Origin: Kurthia sibirica
Lineage (GTDB): Bacteria; Bacillota; Bacilli; Bacillales_A; Planococcaceae
Direction of reading: 5' to 3'
Assembly (NCBI RefSeq): GCF_003143975.1
Contig: NZ_QFVR01000003.1
Coordinates: 124,001-188,000, forward strand
DNA length: 64,000 nucleotides
Below, piece by piece: positions 23,696 through 33,042 of this stretch. Below the pieces are notes generated by a model. It worked only from the letters and a program-made list of their open reading frames with translations, made no database searches and was not told where the DNA came from. Each line of letters begins with the position of its first letter. Position 1 is the first letter of the stretch. A program made the translations under genes and the position numbers.

Positions 23696-24991
23696 ATTCC
23701 AACCTACTCACTCATATAGAGTGAGACACTGCCCAATTGAATCCACCCAATTACCTGATAAATTTCAATCCACTCACTCATATAGAGTGAGACCGCTTAC
23801 GCTAATGGCCATTTCTAACGCATCGGATTTCAATCCACTCACTCATACAGAGTGAGACCCACGATAATTCGGGTTGGCTTCTGCACGTTTCATATTTCAA
23901 TCCACTCACTCATATAGAGTGAGACTTGTTACCTCGTATTTACCTTCTGCGATTAGTTCATTTCAATCCACTCACTCATATAGAGTGAGACCAAGAATGG
24001 TTACCGACTGTACAATTATTATTAATTTCAATCCACTCACTCATATAGAGTGAGACTTGCTCCGAAAAATACGTTGGAGATGTTAATAATTTATTTCAAT
24101 CCACTCACTCATATAGAGTGAGACTTTGACGGTATCTCAACTTTGCAGTCGTTTGACATTTCAATCCACTCACTCATATAGAGTGAGACGAAATTTAAAA
24201 CCGTTTTGCAGCCAAAAGATATATTTCAATCCACTCACTCATATAGAGTGAGACATATATCCGGTGCCAGCTTCAGGAGTCGAATTAGTAATTTCAATTC
24301 ACTCACTCATATAGAGTGAGACAGAAGATATTTTATACCAACAATTTGAATTAAATAATTTCAATCCACTCACTCATATAGAGTGAGACGAGCTTATCCG
24401 ACACTTACTATCAAAATATCATGAAATTTCAATCCACTCACTCATATAGAGTGAGACATTTTTCTGTCGTTACGACATTAAGTGTTGAAACTATTTCAAT
24501 CCACTCACTCATATAGAGTGAGACAATGTACGTTCCATTTTTTTCACCTCTTTCTATAATTTCAATCCACTCACTCATATAGAGTGAGACTTCGATTTCG
24601 TATTTTTCGATTGCGTTCATATTATTTCAATCCACTCACTCATATAGAGTGAGACAAAGTAGTTTCATTGTTAAAATTAGGATATGAAATATTTCAATCC
24701 ACTCACTCATATAGAGTGAGACCGTCGATAATTTTTAGTATCGCTTTGATTAGACACATTTCAATCCACTCACTCATATAGAGTGAGACACCTAAAAATA
24801 GAGAAGTGGGTGGATTATGGGGCTGATTTCAATCCACTCACTCATATAGAGTGAGACTTCTTTGCTTAATGCACCGTCACTTCGACGATACGATTTCAAT
24901 CCACTCACTCATATAGAGTGAGACCAGCTAGGCTTGCTACCATTCCCGTATTTTTTACCATTTCAATCCACTCACTCATATAGAGTGAGAC
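23696..24991 (-). CRISPR. Type I-C CRISPR array, 20 repeats and 19 spacers
   Basis: The 32-bp repeat reads GTCTCACTCTATATGAGTGA...GGATTGAAAT in the transcribed (minus) direction, with an internal palindrome CTCACTCTATATGAGTGAG. Repeats start (plus coordinates) at 23696, 23762, 23827, 23894, 23960, 24025, 24093, 24158, 24223, 24291, 24358, 24426, 24493, 24559, 24624, 24691, 24758, 24826, 24893 and 24960. Spacers are 33-36 bases. The leader-distal repeat (23696-23727) has three mismatches, and those at 23827 and 24291 have one each. This is the usual decay at the old end. Cas5 would process the transcript in type I-C. Confidence 0.98.
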
Positions 24992-25149
24992 TGCAAAAAA
25001 AGTGATAATATAAAGTAAATAAAACAGAAAAATAACATTATTTTTATTTTATTTACTTTTTTTGGATAAATCATCTATTATATATTATCCTTTTTGCTAA
25101 AAACAGGTGCGAACCCCCCTAAGATTTTATGAGAGCTTATAGTTCGCAC
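24992..25149 (-). promoter_or_regulatory. CRISPR leader
   Basis: This AT-rich 158-base leader lies between cas2 and the first repeat. It contains GGGGGGTTCGCACCTG in the transcribed direction, a block I know from other I-C leaders. GTGCGAAC (25107-25114) and GTTCGCAC (25142-25149) are inverted copies that may pair. TATATAATAG-type sequence near 25075-25085 could be the -10 of the array promoter. Confidence 0.8.
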
Positions 25150-25440
25150 TTAAAAAATAAGTGGTTCATCTAAATCAAATGTATCTTTTGTACCAATATG
25201 TTCAACTTTCGATTTGTAATTATTACCTAATCTATAAAATCGTAAGCTATCTTCTGACGCATTTATAATTTTGATTAAATCATACCTTAACTTAACTAAC
25301 TGTGCAGCATCAATATTACATTCAAAAACTGAATTTTGTACTCTTAAACCGTAGGATTCACATTTTTTAGCGACCTGTCTTAATCTTTTATTGCCACCTA
25401 CACCTGATGTTTTCACATCATAAGTAATCACAACTAGCAT
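25150..25440 (-). CDS. cas2: CRISPR-associated protein Cas2 (type I-C)
   Basis: This is a 96-residue ferredoxin-fold protein that dimerises and joins Cas1 dimers to form the spacer integrase. The first strand MLVVITYDV carries the conserved Asp8. The middle has LRVQNSVFEC and the end YRLGNN. Length is typical. It starts 12 bases after the cas1 stop and is the last protein gene before the leader. Confidence 0.96.
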   Translation of the reverse strand: MLVVITYDVKTSGVGGNKRLRQVAKKCESYGLRVQNSVFECNIDAAQLVKLRYDLIKIINASEDSLRFYRLGNNYKSKVEHIGTKDTFDLDEPLIF

Positions 25441-25452
25441 GCGTGTATCCTC

Positions 25453-26484
25453 CTATTTCCATAAAAAAGGCGGGTATTCTTCTGAATCTCCTCGTAAATG
25501 CCTTGCTAGTAATAAGGCTTGCGCATGTGGAACAAGGCCCCAGTTAATTTTTTCTTTTAATCTAGGATGCGTGAGTGATTCCATTTTCTTTTGTTGCCAT
25601 TTTTTTAAAAATATTTTACGCGCTTCTTCAGTCAGAGAAACAGCCCCATTTTCTTTTATTAAAAAATCATTTGCTTTTATTTCCTTGCGATTAATAAGTG
25701 AAATGACAAAACGATCTGCTAATAATGGGCGTAATTCTTCCATCATATCTAATGCTAATGACATTCTTCCCGGACGATCGCGATGTAGAAAACCTACGTA
25801 TGCATCTAATCCAACATTTTCAAGTGCAGCACCTACTTCAGATGATAAAAGAGAGTAACTAAATGACAGCAAGGCATTTATTCTATCTAAGGGTGGTCGT
25901 CTAGATCTTGTCGTAAATGCAAAATCATCATCTTGTTGTAACAATAAATCATTAAAACAACTAAAGTACATACTTGCAGCTTGTCCTTCATAACCTCGAA
26001 GTGATTCTAAATTATTACACTGTAAAATATTTTCAAGAACTAATTTTAAATATAATGATGTTTTTTTGAATTTCATATGATCTATACGCATCGGATGATC
26101 TCTAATCGCTCTTTCTAGTTGCCATCTTTGATTTGATATTTTACCAAAAATCATATTTTTCGCAATTTTTGTACTTTCTAATTCATCATCAGAAATACGA
26201 TACTGCACTTTGCGTAATAACACATTCCCCTGACTTTTCCCCGTCACTCTTGCTAAAAATCGACCAGTAGGTGTGAAAAAAGTCAGGTTAATATCTTTTT
26301 CTGCACAATATGCCATAAGTTTGGGACTAGCTCCTGCATATCCAAAAGTACAAATCCCTTCTAAATTCAGCAGTGGTATTTGACCAATCTTTTCTTGTTC
26401 AACAAGAATGACAACCGTTTCACCTTTTAATGTTAAATAGGTGTTTTCTTGAGTGATAAATAATGTATTCAGTAATTTTCTCAT
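25453..26484 (-). CDS. cas1: CRISPR-associated integrase Cas1 (type I-C)
   Basis: This is a 343-residue integrase for spacer acquisition. The metal-binding residues lie in GAALENVGLDAYVGFLHRDR (Glu and His) and SLALDMMEELRP (Asp/Glu), the standard Cas1 triad. A longer frame to 26562 exists, but ATG 26484 overlaps the cas4 stop as TAATG and gives the normal I-C N-terminus MRKLLNTLFIT. The one-base overlap points to translational coupling with cas4. Confidence 0.96.
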   Translation of the reverse strand: MRKLLNTLFITQENTYLTLKGETVVILVEQEKIGQIPLLNLEGICTFGYAGASPKLMAYCAEKDINLTFFTPTGRFLARVTGKSQGNVLLRKVQYRISDDELESTKIAKNMIFGKISNQRWQLERAIRDHPMRIDHMKFKKTSLYLKLVLENILQCNNLESLRGYEGQAASMYFSCFNDLLLQQDDDFAFTTRSRRPPLDRINALLSFSYSLLSSEVGAALENVGLDAYVGFLHRDRPGRMSLALDMMEELRPLLADRFVISLINRKEIKANDFLIKENGAVSLTEEARKIFLKKWQQKKMESLTHPRLKEKINWGLVPHAQALLLARHLRGDSEEYPPFLWK

Positions 26485-27149
26485 TATAAGTACCTTTGCA
26501 TATATGACTTTACAGATTCTTGTTCCATCGTATTCGGTAGACAAATATGTTGTAGCGAACAACTTTCACAGTGCTTTCCAACTTTTACTTTAGGTGTATA
26601 TTTATTATGATAATACCCCCACATTTCCTCAAAAAGTTGTTTGACGGTTGCTTTCATTTCTGTAGTGATTTGAATAGTGACACGTCTTTTTATTTCATCA
26701 TAGTAAAATGCACCTTCTGAAATATCATATAAAAACATTTCTTCTAAACAAATCGCTTGTGCGACTAACTGAACAACGTCTTCATCATTCTTTTTAGGTT
26801 TCCCTCGCTTATATTCTACCGGCAATATCGTGAATTTAGCATCTTCTTTTGGTAAATATACGCCATTTTCATCTTTATTAAACTCTACGACATCACAAAT
26901 GCCATTTGTTTTTAAAGTATGCGAATGAATAGGTAAAGCTCTCACTACAATTTTATTGCCACGTTTTTCTCGGATAAGTGGCTGATCCACACGTTCATGT
27001 ATAAGTTGACCTTCCACTGTTTTTACATTTTCTTGCCATTGTTGTTCAATATGAATTAGAGCCCACTGCCTTCGGCAAAATTGAAAATGTTGGATGCCTG
27101 ATAGCATTAAATATTCTTCTGGAAAATTAGACTTCATATACAAATTCAT
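26484..27149 (-). CDS. cas4: CRISPR-associated exonuclease Cas4 (type I-C)
   Basis: This is a 221-residue RecB-like nuclease with an iron-sulphur cluster that trims and orients prespacers by PAM. The first cluster Cys is in QFCRRQWALIH and the last three in CESCSLQHIC. The nuclease core has ILPVEYKRGKPK, which contains the QhXXY-type Glu-x-Lys. It overlaps the end of cas7. ATG 27149 and ATG 27137 are both possible starts, and neither has a strong Shine-Dalgarno. Confidence 0.94.
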   Translation of the reverse strand: MNLYMKSNFPEEYLMLSGIQHFQFCRRQWALIHIEQQWQENVKTVEGQLIHERVDQPLIREKRGNKIVVRALPIHSHTLKTNGICDVVEFNKDENGVYLPKEDAKFTILPVEYKRGKPKKNDEDVVQLVAQAICLEEMFLYDISEGAFYYDEIKRRVTIQITTEMKATVKQLFEEMWGYYHNKYTPKVKVGKHCESCSLQHICLPNTMEQESVKSYMQRYL

Positions 27150-27972
27150 TTAAATTTTCTAATAGTTCATCCTTTGTCACTTCGAATGGTTCGTCTTGAT
27201 TACCTGTCAAACTTACTTTTAACGCTCTATGAACTTGTGCTGATGAATATTGCCCCAATTTACTATTATGCTCCCACCAATATACTGCACGCACTTCCAT
27301 CGAACCTTCTGGACGAGCTGAAGAAGCATCATTATCAAAAAGTGTTTCAAGTGATTTTTTAATAAGCAATGCATCTTCAGCGGTGAATCCCGTTTTCTCT
27401 GCCAATTGTGGGTTAATACTGCCAGAAAATTTATACACTCCAAAATCTACTTTATGCTTCATCCCCATTGTATCTGAACCTTTCTTATCTCCAGGTTCCG
27501 AATTGACACTTTTAGTAATTTGCATACTATTAATATTTATAGCCTCAAGTGTTTTAGCAGATTGTACAGATACGGGACCTCTAATACCTACAGAAACACC
27601 ACTATCTTTACCTGTACCTTTAAAAGCAAAAACTTGTCCAAATGCACGCACATCAAACCATGATTTATTGGCTATAATAGCAAAAGCTTTCCGATCATTT
27701 TTCACGCTTTTTAACTCTTCATTGCCTTCTGCTCTATCGCGTAAATTATTAAAGTGATCCCTTGTATTATCTTGAGATTGAACAAAAATCGACTGCTCTA
27801 AATCTTGTAGGCGATTACGAATTTTACGTTTAATCGCTACATCTGATACTTCACCAAATCCATTAAAATCTTGACGTGGGCGATTACCATTCAGAGGATC
27901 TCCATTAGGGTTTGCATCTTTCACTGTAAATAGTACTGTAAAATCGATTTTATTTGATAAGATATTTGTCAT
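27127..27972 (-). CDS. cas7: Cascade backbone protein Cas7 (Csd2, type I-C)
   Basis: This 281-residue RAMP protein polymerises along the crRNA to form the backbone of the interference complex. Motifs include FTVKDANPNGDPLNGNRPRQD, VSDVAIKRKIRNRLQD and the SVQSAKTLEAININSMQITKSVN segment typical of Csd2. I start at ATG 27972, one base after the cas8c stop and after AGGGAG, instead of the frame extension to 28026. The arrangement TAA-A-ATG suggests coupled translation with cas8c/cas11c and should help the high copy number Cas7 needs. Confidence 0.95.
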   Translation of the reverse strand: MTNILSNKIDFTVLFTVKDANPNGDPLNGNRPRQDFNGFGEVSDVAIKRKIRNRLQDLEQSIFVQSQDNTRDHFNNLRDRAEGNEELKSVKNDRKAFAIIANKSWFDVRAFGQVFAFKGTGKDSGVSVGIRGPVSVQSAKTLEAININSMQITKSVNSEPGDKKGSDTMGMKHKVDFGVYKFSGSINPQLAEKTGFTAEDALLIKKSLETLFDNDASSARPEGSMEVRAVYWWEHNSKLGQYSSAQVHRALKVSLTGNQDEPFEVTKDELLENLNEFVYEV

Positions 27973-27973
27973 T

Positions 27974-28357
27974 TTATTTGTCTCCCTTTTTTGCATATTC
28001 AAATGCACGTTGATTGTAATAGCCAATTATAAATTGTTCATCTAAAGCTTTATTGCAAAAATCATTTTCTGCAAATTGTTCGATAATTTCAGTTATTTTC
28101 TTTTGGATTGTATCATTTTCAGTCCAACTACCCATAAAGGTTCTAGTCGATGCTTTTACAAAATATGGTTGTAATTGTGTGAATATCGTTTTCCATACAG
28201 TTGCTGGTTTATTGGAAAATGATGTCATATAACGCAATGCATTCGTCGGTCTATTATTCATTGATTCCTTCAACAAACGTTCTTCAAAAACATCTGCCAC
28301 TGCTAATAAACGGCCATATAAATAACTGCGATTGGTATTCGATTGTTGTAATGTCAT
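27974..28357 (-). CDS. cas11c: Cas11c small subunit, internal start within cas8c
   Basis: Inside cas8c, in the same frame, a perfect AGGAGG (28366-28371) lies eight bases before ATG 28357. Initiation there yields a 127-residue product ending at the cas8c stop. It begins MTLQQSNTNRSYLYGRLLAV and is predominantly helical, like the Cas11c small subunits shown for other type I-C systems to be made from an internal site of cas8c. Small subunits stabilise the non-target strand and the R-loop. Size and position match the known cases. No other codon near here has such a Shine-Dalgarno. Confidence 0.85.
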   Translation of the reverse strand: MTLQQSNTNRSYLYGRLLAVADVFEERLLKESMNNRPTNALRYMTSFSNKPATVWKTIFTQLQPYFVKASTRTFMGSWTENDTIQKKITEIIEQFAENDFCNKALDEQFIIGYYNQRAFEYAKKGDK

Positions 28358-29875
28358 ACTATAAGCCTCCTGATTATATTTATCTGCAAAAACCACTGTC
28401 GATACTTGTAATAATTGTACATACTCCATTTTTTCATATGCTTGTGGCATACAACATCGTACATATAAATTACGTACTAAATCACTTGGAATCTGCGCTC
28501 CTGCTAAAACACAATTATATAGTCTTGATATTGCCGCCATGACCATTTCTTTGTCTGCTCTTGGGCTATAAGCACTCGTTGCGATATCACGTAGTGTGAA
28601 TGTATTAAGCGAATGAAACCATTTCTTTTCTTTAGTATTATAATAGGTTTTATTCCACAACATTCGTTTTTGCCATTTTTTTATCTTTTCCATATAGTCT
28701 TCTATACCTAAGCTGCGATAGTTCACAACTGCCATTCTGCCAGCTGTAGCGGCATCCAATTCTACAATATGAACCATTTCAAAATCAGCTGTATGCCATT
28801 TTTGATTTGAAATCCCCTGTAGCATTAAATGATAGTTTTGTGCCAAGTGATCATTTGAGTAGCTTTCTATTTCATCCTCAATTAACAAGCCATCCAAGTC
28901 AGGTAACTCATCATTTGGAGATGGTAAATCTAATTGTTGATCTCCCCATAATAAATAGACGCGTGAATCAATGGTAAATCCCTGCCGATCAATCAACCAT
29001 TTCAGCGCATTATGAGCTTTTTGAGAAGCTAGATAACTAATACTCATCGCTTCGCTAGCATTCTTAAAACGTCCTCTGAAGGTGAAACCATCCTTATCAT
29101 TACTAGAAATCAACTTAGCCATATCTCCAGAATTGCGCAATTTGTTTGGATGCGTTTCCGTCACACCTAATTTTTGACCCATTACAAAGCATAATTCACT
29201 TTTTCTTTCTAATGATAAATAATAGCGCGTATATTTTTTGAATAGTTGTTGGTCCAGCCACGGATTTTTATACACTTCATTTGGATAATGTACTTTAAAT
29301 CTTACAAAAGCTGCACTTTGTTCATTTACTACTTGTTTAAAAATAGCTGGTTTATCGTCTGAATGCCCCGTCCATTTTTTCATTAACTTACCATTCGGTT
29401 CTAAAAACAGTACTTTTTTATCAACAAGATCTCGTATTAATTGTGCTTTATTAATATAGTTGTAGATTGCTTCAACTGTTTGTGTAGAAAAACGAGAGTC
29501 TACCCATAATTTTAATTGTTGATTATATAAGTGAAATGCTTCTGCTTTTTTTTCTTCACCTGTATATTCTACAAAGTCACCTGCGACATACATTAATTTG
29601 TCATGTAGCATATGTGGCTTTAGCGCACTCCCTGCTTTTGAACCAGAAGCTTCTGTAAATGGTATAACTGTTATTTCTTTTTCAATTACTTCGGCATGGT
29701 AGAACTCACCACTAGGTGTAACTGTTACTTCAATTTGTGCAGTTTGAGTAGTATGTGCCAATGGTAAAAGCATATAATTTTTTGAATTACCATTTCGAAA
29801 TGTCTTTGTCATCTGTTCGCCAGCTAGCGATTCATTGTAATCATATGTGTTGACTAAACTTCTCCAAAAACTCAA
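27974..29875 (-). CDS. cas8c: Cascade large subunit Cas8c (Csd1, type I-C)
   Basis: This is a 633-residue large subunit expected to recognise the PAM and recruit Cas3. It is recognised by its position between cas5 and cas7, its size, and Csd1-like blocks such as LKWLIDRQGFTIDSRVYLLWG and TAYSPRADKEMVMAAISRLYNC-type residues near position 480. I use TTG 29875, one base after the cas5 stop, with TAGGAG nine bases upstream. The TTG at 29884 abuts the Shine-Dalgarno. The last 127 codons are also read separately as Cas11c. Confidence 0.94.
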   Translation of the reverse strand: MSFWRSLVNTYDYNESLAGEQMTKTFRNGNSKNYMLLPLAHTTQTAQIEVTVTPSGEFYHAEVIEKEITVIPFTEASGSKAGSALKPHMLHDKLMYVAGDFVEYTGEEKKAEAFHLYNQQLKLWVDSRFSTQTVEAIYNYINKAQLIRDLVDKKVLFLEPNGKLMKKWTGHSDDKPAIFKQVVNEQSAAFVRFKVHYPNEVYKNPWLDQQLFKKYTRYYLSLERKSELCFVMGQKLGVTETHPNKLRNSGDMAKLISSNDKDGFTFRGRFKNASEAMSISYLASQKAHNALKWLIDRQGFTIDSRVYLLWGDQQLDLPSPNDELPDLDGLLIEDEIESYSNDHLAQNYHLMLQGISNQKWHTADFEMVHIVELDAATAGRMAVVNYRSLGIEDYMEKIKKWQKRMLWNKTYYNTKEKKWFHSLNTFTLRDIATSAYSPRADKEMVMAAISRLYNCVLAGAQIPSDLVRNLYVRCCMPQAYEKMEYVQLLQVSTVVFADKYNQEAYSMTLQQSNTNRSYLYGRLLAVADVFEERLLKESMNNRPTNALRYMTSFSNKPATVWKTIFTQLQPYFVKASTRTFMGSWTENDTIQKKITEIIEQFAENDFCNKALDEQFIIGYYNQRAFEYAKKGDK

Positions 29876-29876
29876 T

Positions 29877-30593
29877 TTATTCAACTCCTAATTCGATAAA
29901 TAACGCATCGACTGATTGCATATTCTTACCTATTTCAAAAGTACTTACTTCATAGTCTGTTATTTCTTTACGTAAAGTACATTGTTCTGATGTGATAAAA
30001 TGAATGATTCCTTTTTCTATTTTAGGTGACCAAAATAACGCTTCGAGTTGTTCTCTTCCACTTTGACTTGGGTAATACAAACTATGAAGCATAGGAGAAA
30101 ACTGAAGATTGATGGTATCATAATAACCTATAATTTCATCAAATTCACATGGTTCCACATAAGCTTGGCATTCACGTGTTCCTAAAAAGATATCACGTCG
30201 CCCACCTTTTTTTACACAACGTTTAGCAATATTATGATGCTTTTCTTCATTAAAATCTTCACTTAAATCTTTCCTATTGAAATTAAATTCAAAATGCGCT
30301 CGAATAGCATAGGCAGGATTTAATAAATAAGTATACTGAGCTAATGTATTCCCTCCCTTATACTTAATAGGTCGTATAGATTTTGATTCCATAGCTATTG
30401 GATTAATAATTTTGATTTCATCAATGACCCAATAAATAGATGGTTTCCAATAAATGGATTCTACAACACCGATTAGTGCGGAAGCTGTTGGAATTTGATA
30501 GGTCATTTTTTCACCACCTATCCGACTAAGTGGATCTGTAAATAATGCATATTCCCCTGAAACTATAAATTCGATTTGATTTCTTTTCTTCAT
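29877..30593 (-). CDS. cas5: CRISPR RNA endonuclease Cas5 (type I-C)
   Basis: This is a 238-residue RAMP protein which, in type I-C, cuts the pre-crRNA and stays on the 5' handle. B. halodurans Cas5d uses Tyr46, Lys116 and His117; the corresponding residues here are Tyr48, Lys118 and His119 (EEKHHNIAKR). The glycine-rich GGRRDIFLGTRECQAYVEP block is typical. AGGAGGT lies six bases before the ATG. It ends one base before cas8c. Confidence 0.95.
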   Translation of the reverse strand: MKKRNQIEFIVSGEYALFTDPLSRIGGEKMTYQIPTASALIGVVESIYWKPSIYWVIDEIKIINPIAMESKSIRPIKYKGGNTLAQYTYLLNPAYAIRAHFEFNFNRKDLSEDFNEEKHHNIAKRCVKKGGRRDIFLGTRECQAYVEPCEFDEIIGYYDTINLQFSPMLHSLYYPSQSGREQLEALFWSPKIEKGIIHFITSEQCTLRKEITDYEVSTFEIGKNMQSVDALFIELGVE

Positions 30594-30647
30594 CTAGGTA
30601 CCTCCTGAATTTTACAGCAATCAAAAATAGAAACCATTTGCTACTGT

Positions 30648-32984
30648 TTAATCGATTGCTACACCGTATAAATTATGATACGAATTACTATTTAATACGT
30701 GAACACCTTTATTGCCAAAGCTAATAGTAGTGATTGCTCCGATTTTTTCTAATGCTTTTTCTTCATGTTTAAACAAATTGACTGCGTATTGCTGCGCGTC
30801 TTTCATCAATTGTGAAAAATCAAAAATAGAAGAATGATCAACTAATTTATTAACTATTTCCTGTCCCTCCTTATACGGTACAATCACTGTCACACTGTCG
30901 TTACTGATTACCTCATACTCCTCGGAAGCCGTGCCAATACTATTTGAATATTGCATATAACCGAGTGTGTTTTTACCTTTAAAAAACAAATCATAGATTG
31001 ATGTAAGGCCAATCAAATAATCCAATTTTTTATCAAATGCGTCATAAAGCCTTGTGAAATAGAGCTTCATCGCTTTATTTCCCAGTGGATTTTCATTATT
31101 GGCAGCACAATCATTTAAAATAGCATGTGCAATCTTTCCACCAATTTCAATTTGCTTCAATTGTGAGATATTTTCTTCACTATGTTTTACTACATAAACC
31201 TGTTTCACAGCATATTCTCCATGTCTATTACATCTGCCAGCTGCTTGAGCTATAGCATCCAGTCCGGTCAATGATCGTATTACACAGTTGAAGCTAATAT
31301 CTACACCTGCTTCAATAAGCTGCGTCGATACACAAATTACTTTTTTCTTTTTTTCTCTAAGAGCGCTTTTAATATCTATCAATGCATCTCTTCGATGTTG
31401 CGGGCACATTGATGTACTTAAATGATATATTTCGAAATTTGTATTTCCTATTAGATTTAATACTAAATCTTTTGCTGCCTTTTTCGTATTCATTATTATG
31501 AGAATATTATCTTCATCTTGCATTTTTCTATCTATAAACATTTTTATGTCATCTGTATTCCAACCAGCCGGACGATCTAAATAACAAATTTCAGTTCGTT
31601 TGAATTGTTCAATGACATCACCCAAGTTTTGCACTAATTCTAAAGGAGGATTTATTTTTTTTGATATTTTTTCTAAAGCCGGTTGTGTAGCTGTACATAA
31701 GACAATGGTTGTATTTGCCATACCAGCTAAAAACTTAATTGATTCATTGAATAGGGACAATGATTCCAATGGTACTGCTTGTACTTCATCAAAAATAATA
31801 ATGCTATCTACTAAATTATGAAAACGTCTCGTATTTCTATTTTTGGAGTTATAGAAGACATTCAAATATTGAACCAATGTTGTAAAAATAATTGATTCAT
31901 TCCAATTATCAACGTAATTTTCAGCAGGTAATCTATACTCATTTCTTTTTATTTTTGCTTCATTTTCTATTAAGTTATCTTGCAATACATTGCTATGATG
32001 TTCCAATATGACTTTTTTTTCGCCATCACGCCATAGTATTTCATTCATTTCTTTAACATTTTGCTCAATGATTGTAGTAAATGGCACGATATAAATAATG
32101 CGTTTTTTATTGTGTTGTTGTAAATGTTCCAAAGCAAATCTAAGACTAGCTAATGTTTTACCACCACCAGTAGGGAGGGACAATGAATAAATAGCTGTTT
32201 CACAATTAGCTGTTTGTACAATTTGCTCCGACATTTTTTGGCGTAATTCATCAATTTTATTCTTAACTTCAAATGATTCCAGTTTACTATTTAATCTGTG
32301 CTGTAATAATGACCAATTCACTCTTGATATAGTCATTTTTTCACCATCATCAAATGCTTTTGCATCTAATTTATCTGCATCTAACAAACAACTAAAAATG
32401 AATTTTGTAAGAAATACAGATAAATGATTAAAAAAATGTAATTTCGACTTAAATGGAATACTCTGTGTTTTTGTAAATTGAAGAAATCGAGTTGTAAAGC
32501 GCTTCAATTCTAGTTCTGCTTCAGCAATACAAGCTAAAAAATCATGTTTATTATGTATTTCTTCAAAAAAAAGTTGTTCAATTCGTTCCAACTCCATATT
32601 TTCCTTCGTTAATCGATGATAAAATTTATTTGAATTAGATAATGGATCTTCAAAATTCATCAGTTTACTGTGGTGAGAGAAAATTGCATTTATGATTGGG
32701 GCAATTAATAATTTATTTTCACTGGTTCTATATAAAATTTGCCCACCTACAGTAGCGTGATCTCCTCCATTCGAAAACTGACTACTACCTGTTTGAACTA
32801 TTTCTTCTATATAATGTTGAAACTGAGTACTGTACTTCCCGACATCATGTAGCATACCAGCTAAACTACATATATTCTTTAGACCTAGTTTACTACCAAA
32901 TTCACCAGAATATTGTTCAACATTGAGTAAATGTTCCTTTAAACTTTGTATTTCTCCTCTTTTACTAGTATGAGCAATATACAT
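30648..32984 (-). CDS. cas3: CRISPR-associated helicase-nuclease Cas3 (type I-C)
   Basis: This is a 778-residue effector that unwinds and degrades target DNA. The N-terminal HD nuclease shows MLHDVGKYSTQFQ and NAIFSHHSKL. The SF2 helicase follows with Walker A LPTGGGKT, Walker B IIFDEVQA and motif VI QAAGRCNRHG. Both activities look intact. I start at ATG 32984, just after GAGGTG, not at 33023. It is first in the cas operon, 55 bases ahead of cas5, and has a long inverted repeat immediately upstream. Confidence 0.95.
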   Translation of the reverse strand: MYIAHTSKRGEIQSLKEHLLNVEQYSGEFGSKLGLKNICSLAGMLHDVGKYSTQFQHYIEEIVQTGSSQFSNGGDHATVGGQILYRTSENKLLIAPIINAIFSHHSKLMNFEDPLSNSNKFYHRLTKENMELERIEQLFFEEIHNKHDFLACIAEAELELKRFTTRFLQFTKTQSIPFKSKLHFFNHLSVFLTKFIFSCLLDADKLDAKAFDDGEKMTISRVNWSLLQHRLNSKLESFEVKNKIDELRQKMSEQIVQTANCETAIYSLSLPTGGGKTLASLRFALEHLQQHNKKRIIYIVPFTTIIEQNVKEMNEILWRDGEKKVILEHHSNVLQDNLIENEAKIKRNEYRLPAENYVDNWNESIIFTTLVQYLNVFYNSKNRNTRRFHNLVDSIIIFDEVQAVPLESLSLFNESIKFLAGMANTTIVLCTATQPALEKISKKINPPLELVQNLGDVIEQFKRTEICYLDRPAGWNTDDIKMFIDRKMQDEDNILIIMNTKKAAKDLVLNLIGNTNFEIYHLSTSMCPQHRRDALIDIKSALREKKKKVICVSTQLIEAGVDISFNCVIRSLTGLDAIAQAAGRCNRHGEYAVKQVYVVKHSEENISQLKQIEIGGKIAHAILNDCAANNENPLGNKAMKLYFTRLYDAFDKKLDYLIGLTSIYDLFFKGKNTLGYMQYSNSIGTASEEYEVISNDSVTVIVPYKEGQEIVNKLVDHSSIFDFSQLMKDAQQYAVNLFKHEEKALEKIGAITTISFGNKGVHVLNSNSYHNLYGVAID

Positions 32985-33001
32985 TTCATCACCTCTTATA
33001 T

Positions 33002-33042
33002 AATATAATAACACTTTATACACAGTTTTATGTTATTATATT
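33002..33042 (-). promoter_or_regulatory. Long inverted repeat upstream of cas3
   Basis: AATATAATAACA (33002-33013) and TGTTATTATATT (33031-33042) are perfect 12-bp inverted copies around a 17-base centre. The right copy could also contain a -10 element. The left copy ends a few bases from the cas3 Shine-Dalgarno, so it could act as an operator or as a hairpin in the leader of the mRNA. Confidence 0.6.

Noticed and set aside
24438-24620. 60-residue frame within the CRISPR array
   Set aside because: It is made of repeat and spacer sequence and repeats the same peptide at each repeat unit, so it is an artefact of the array.
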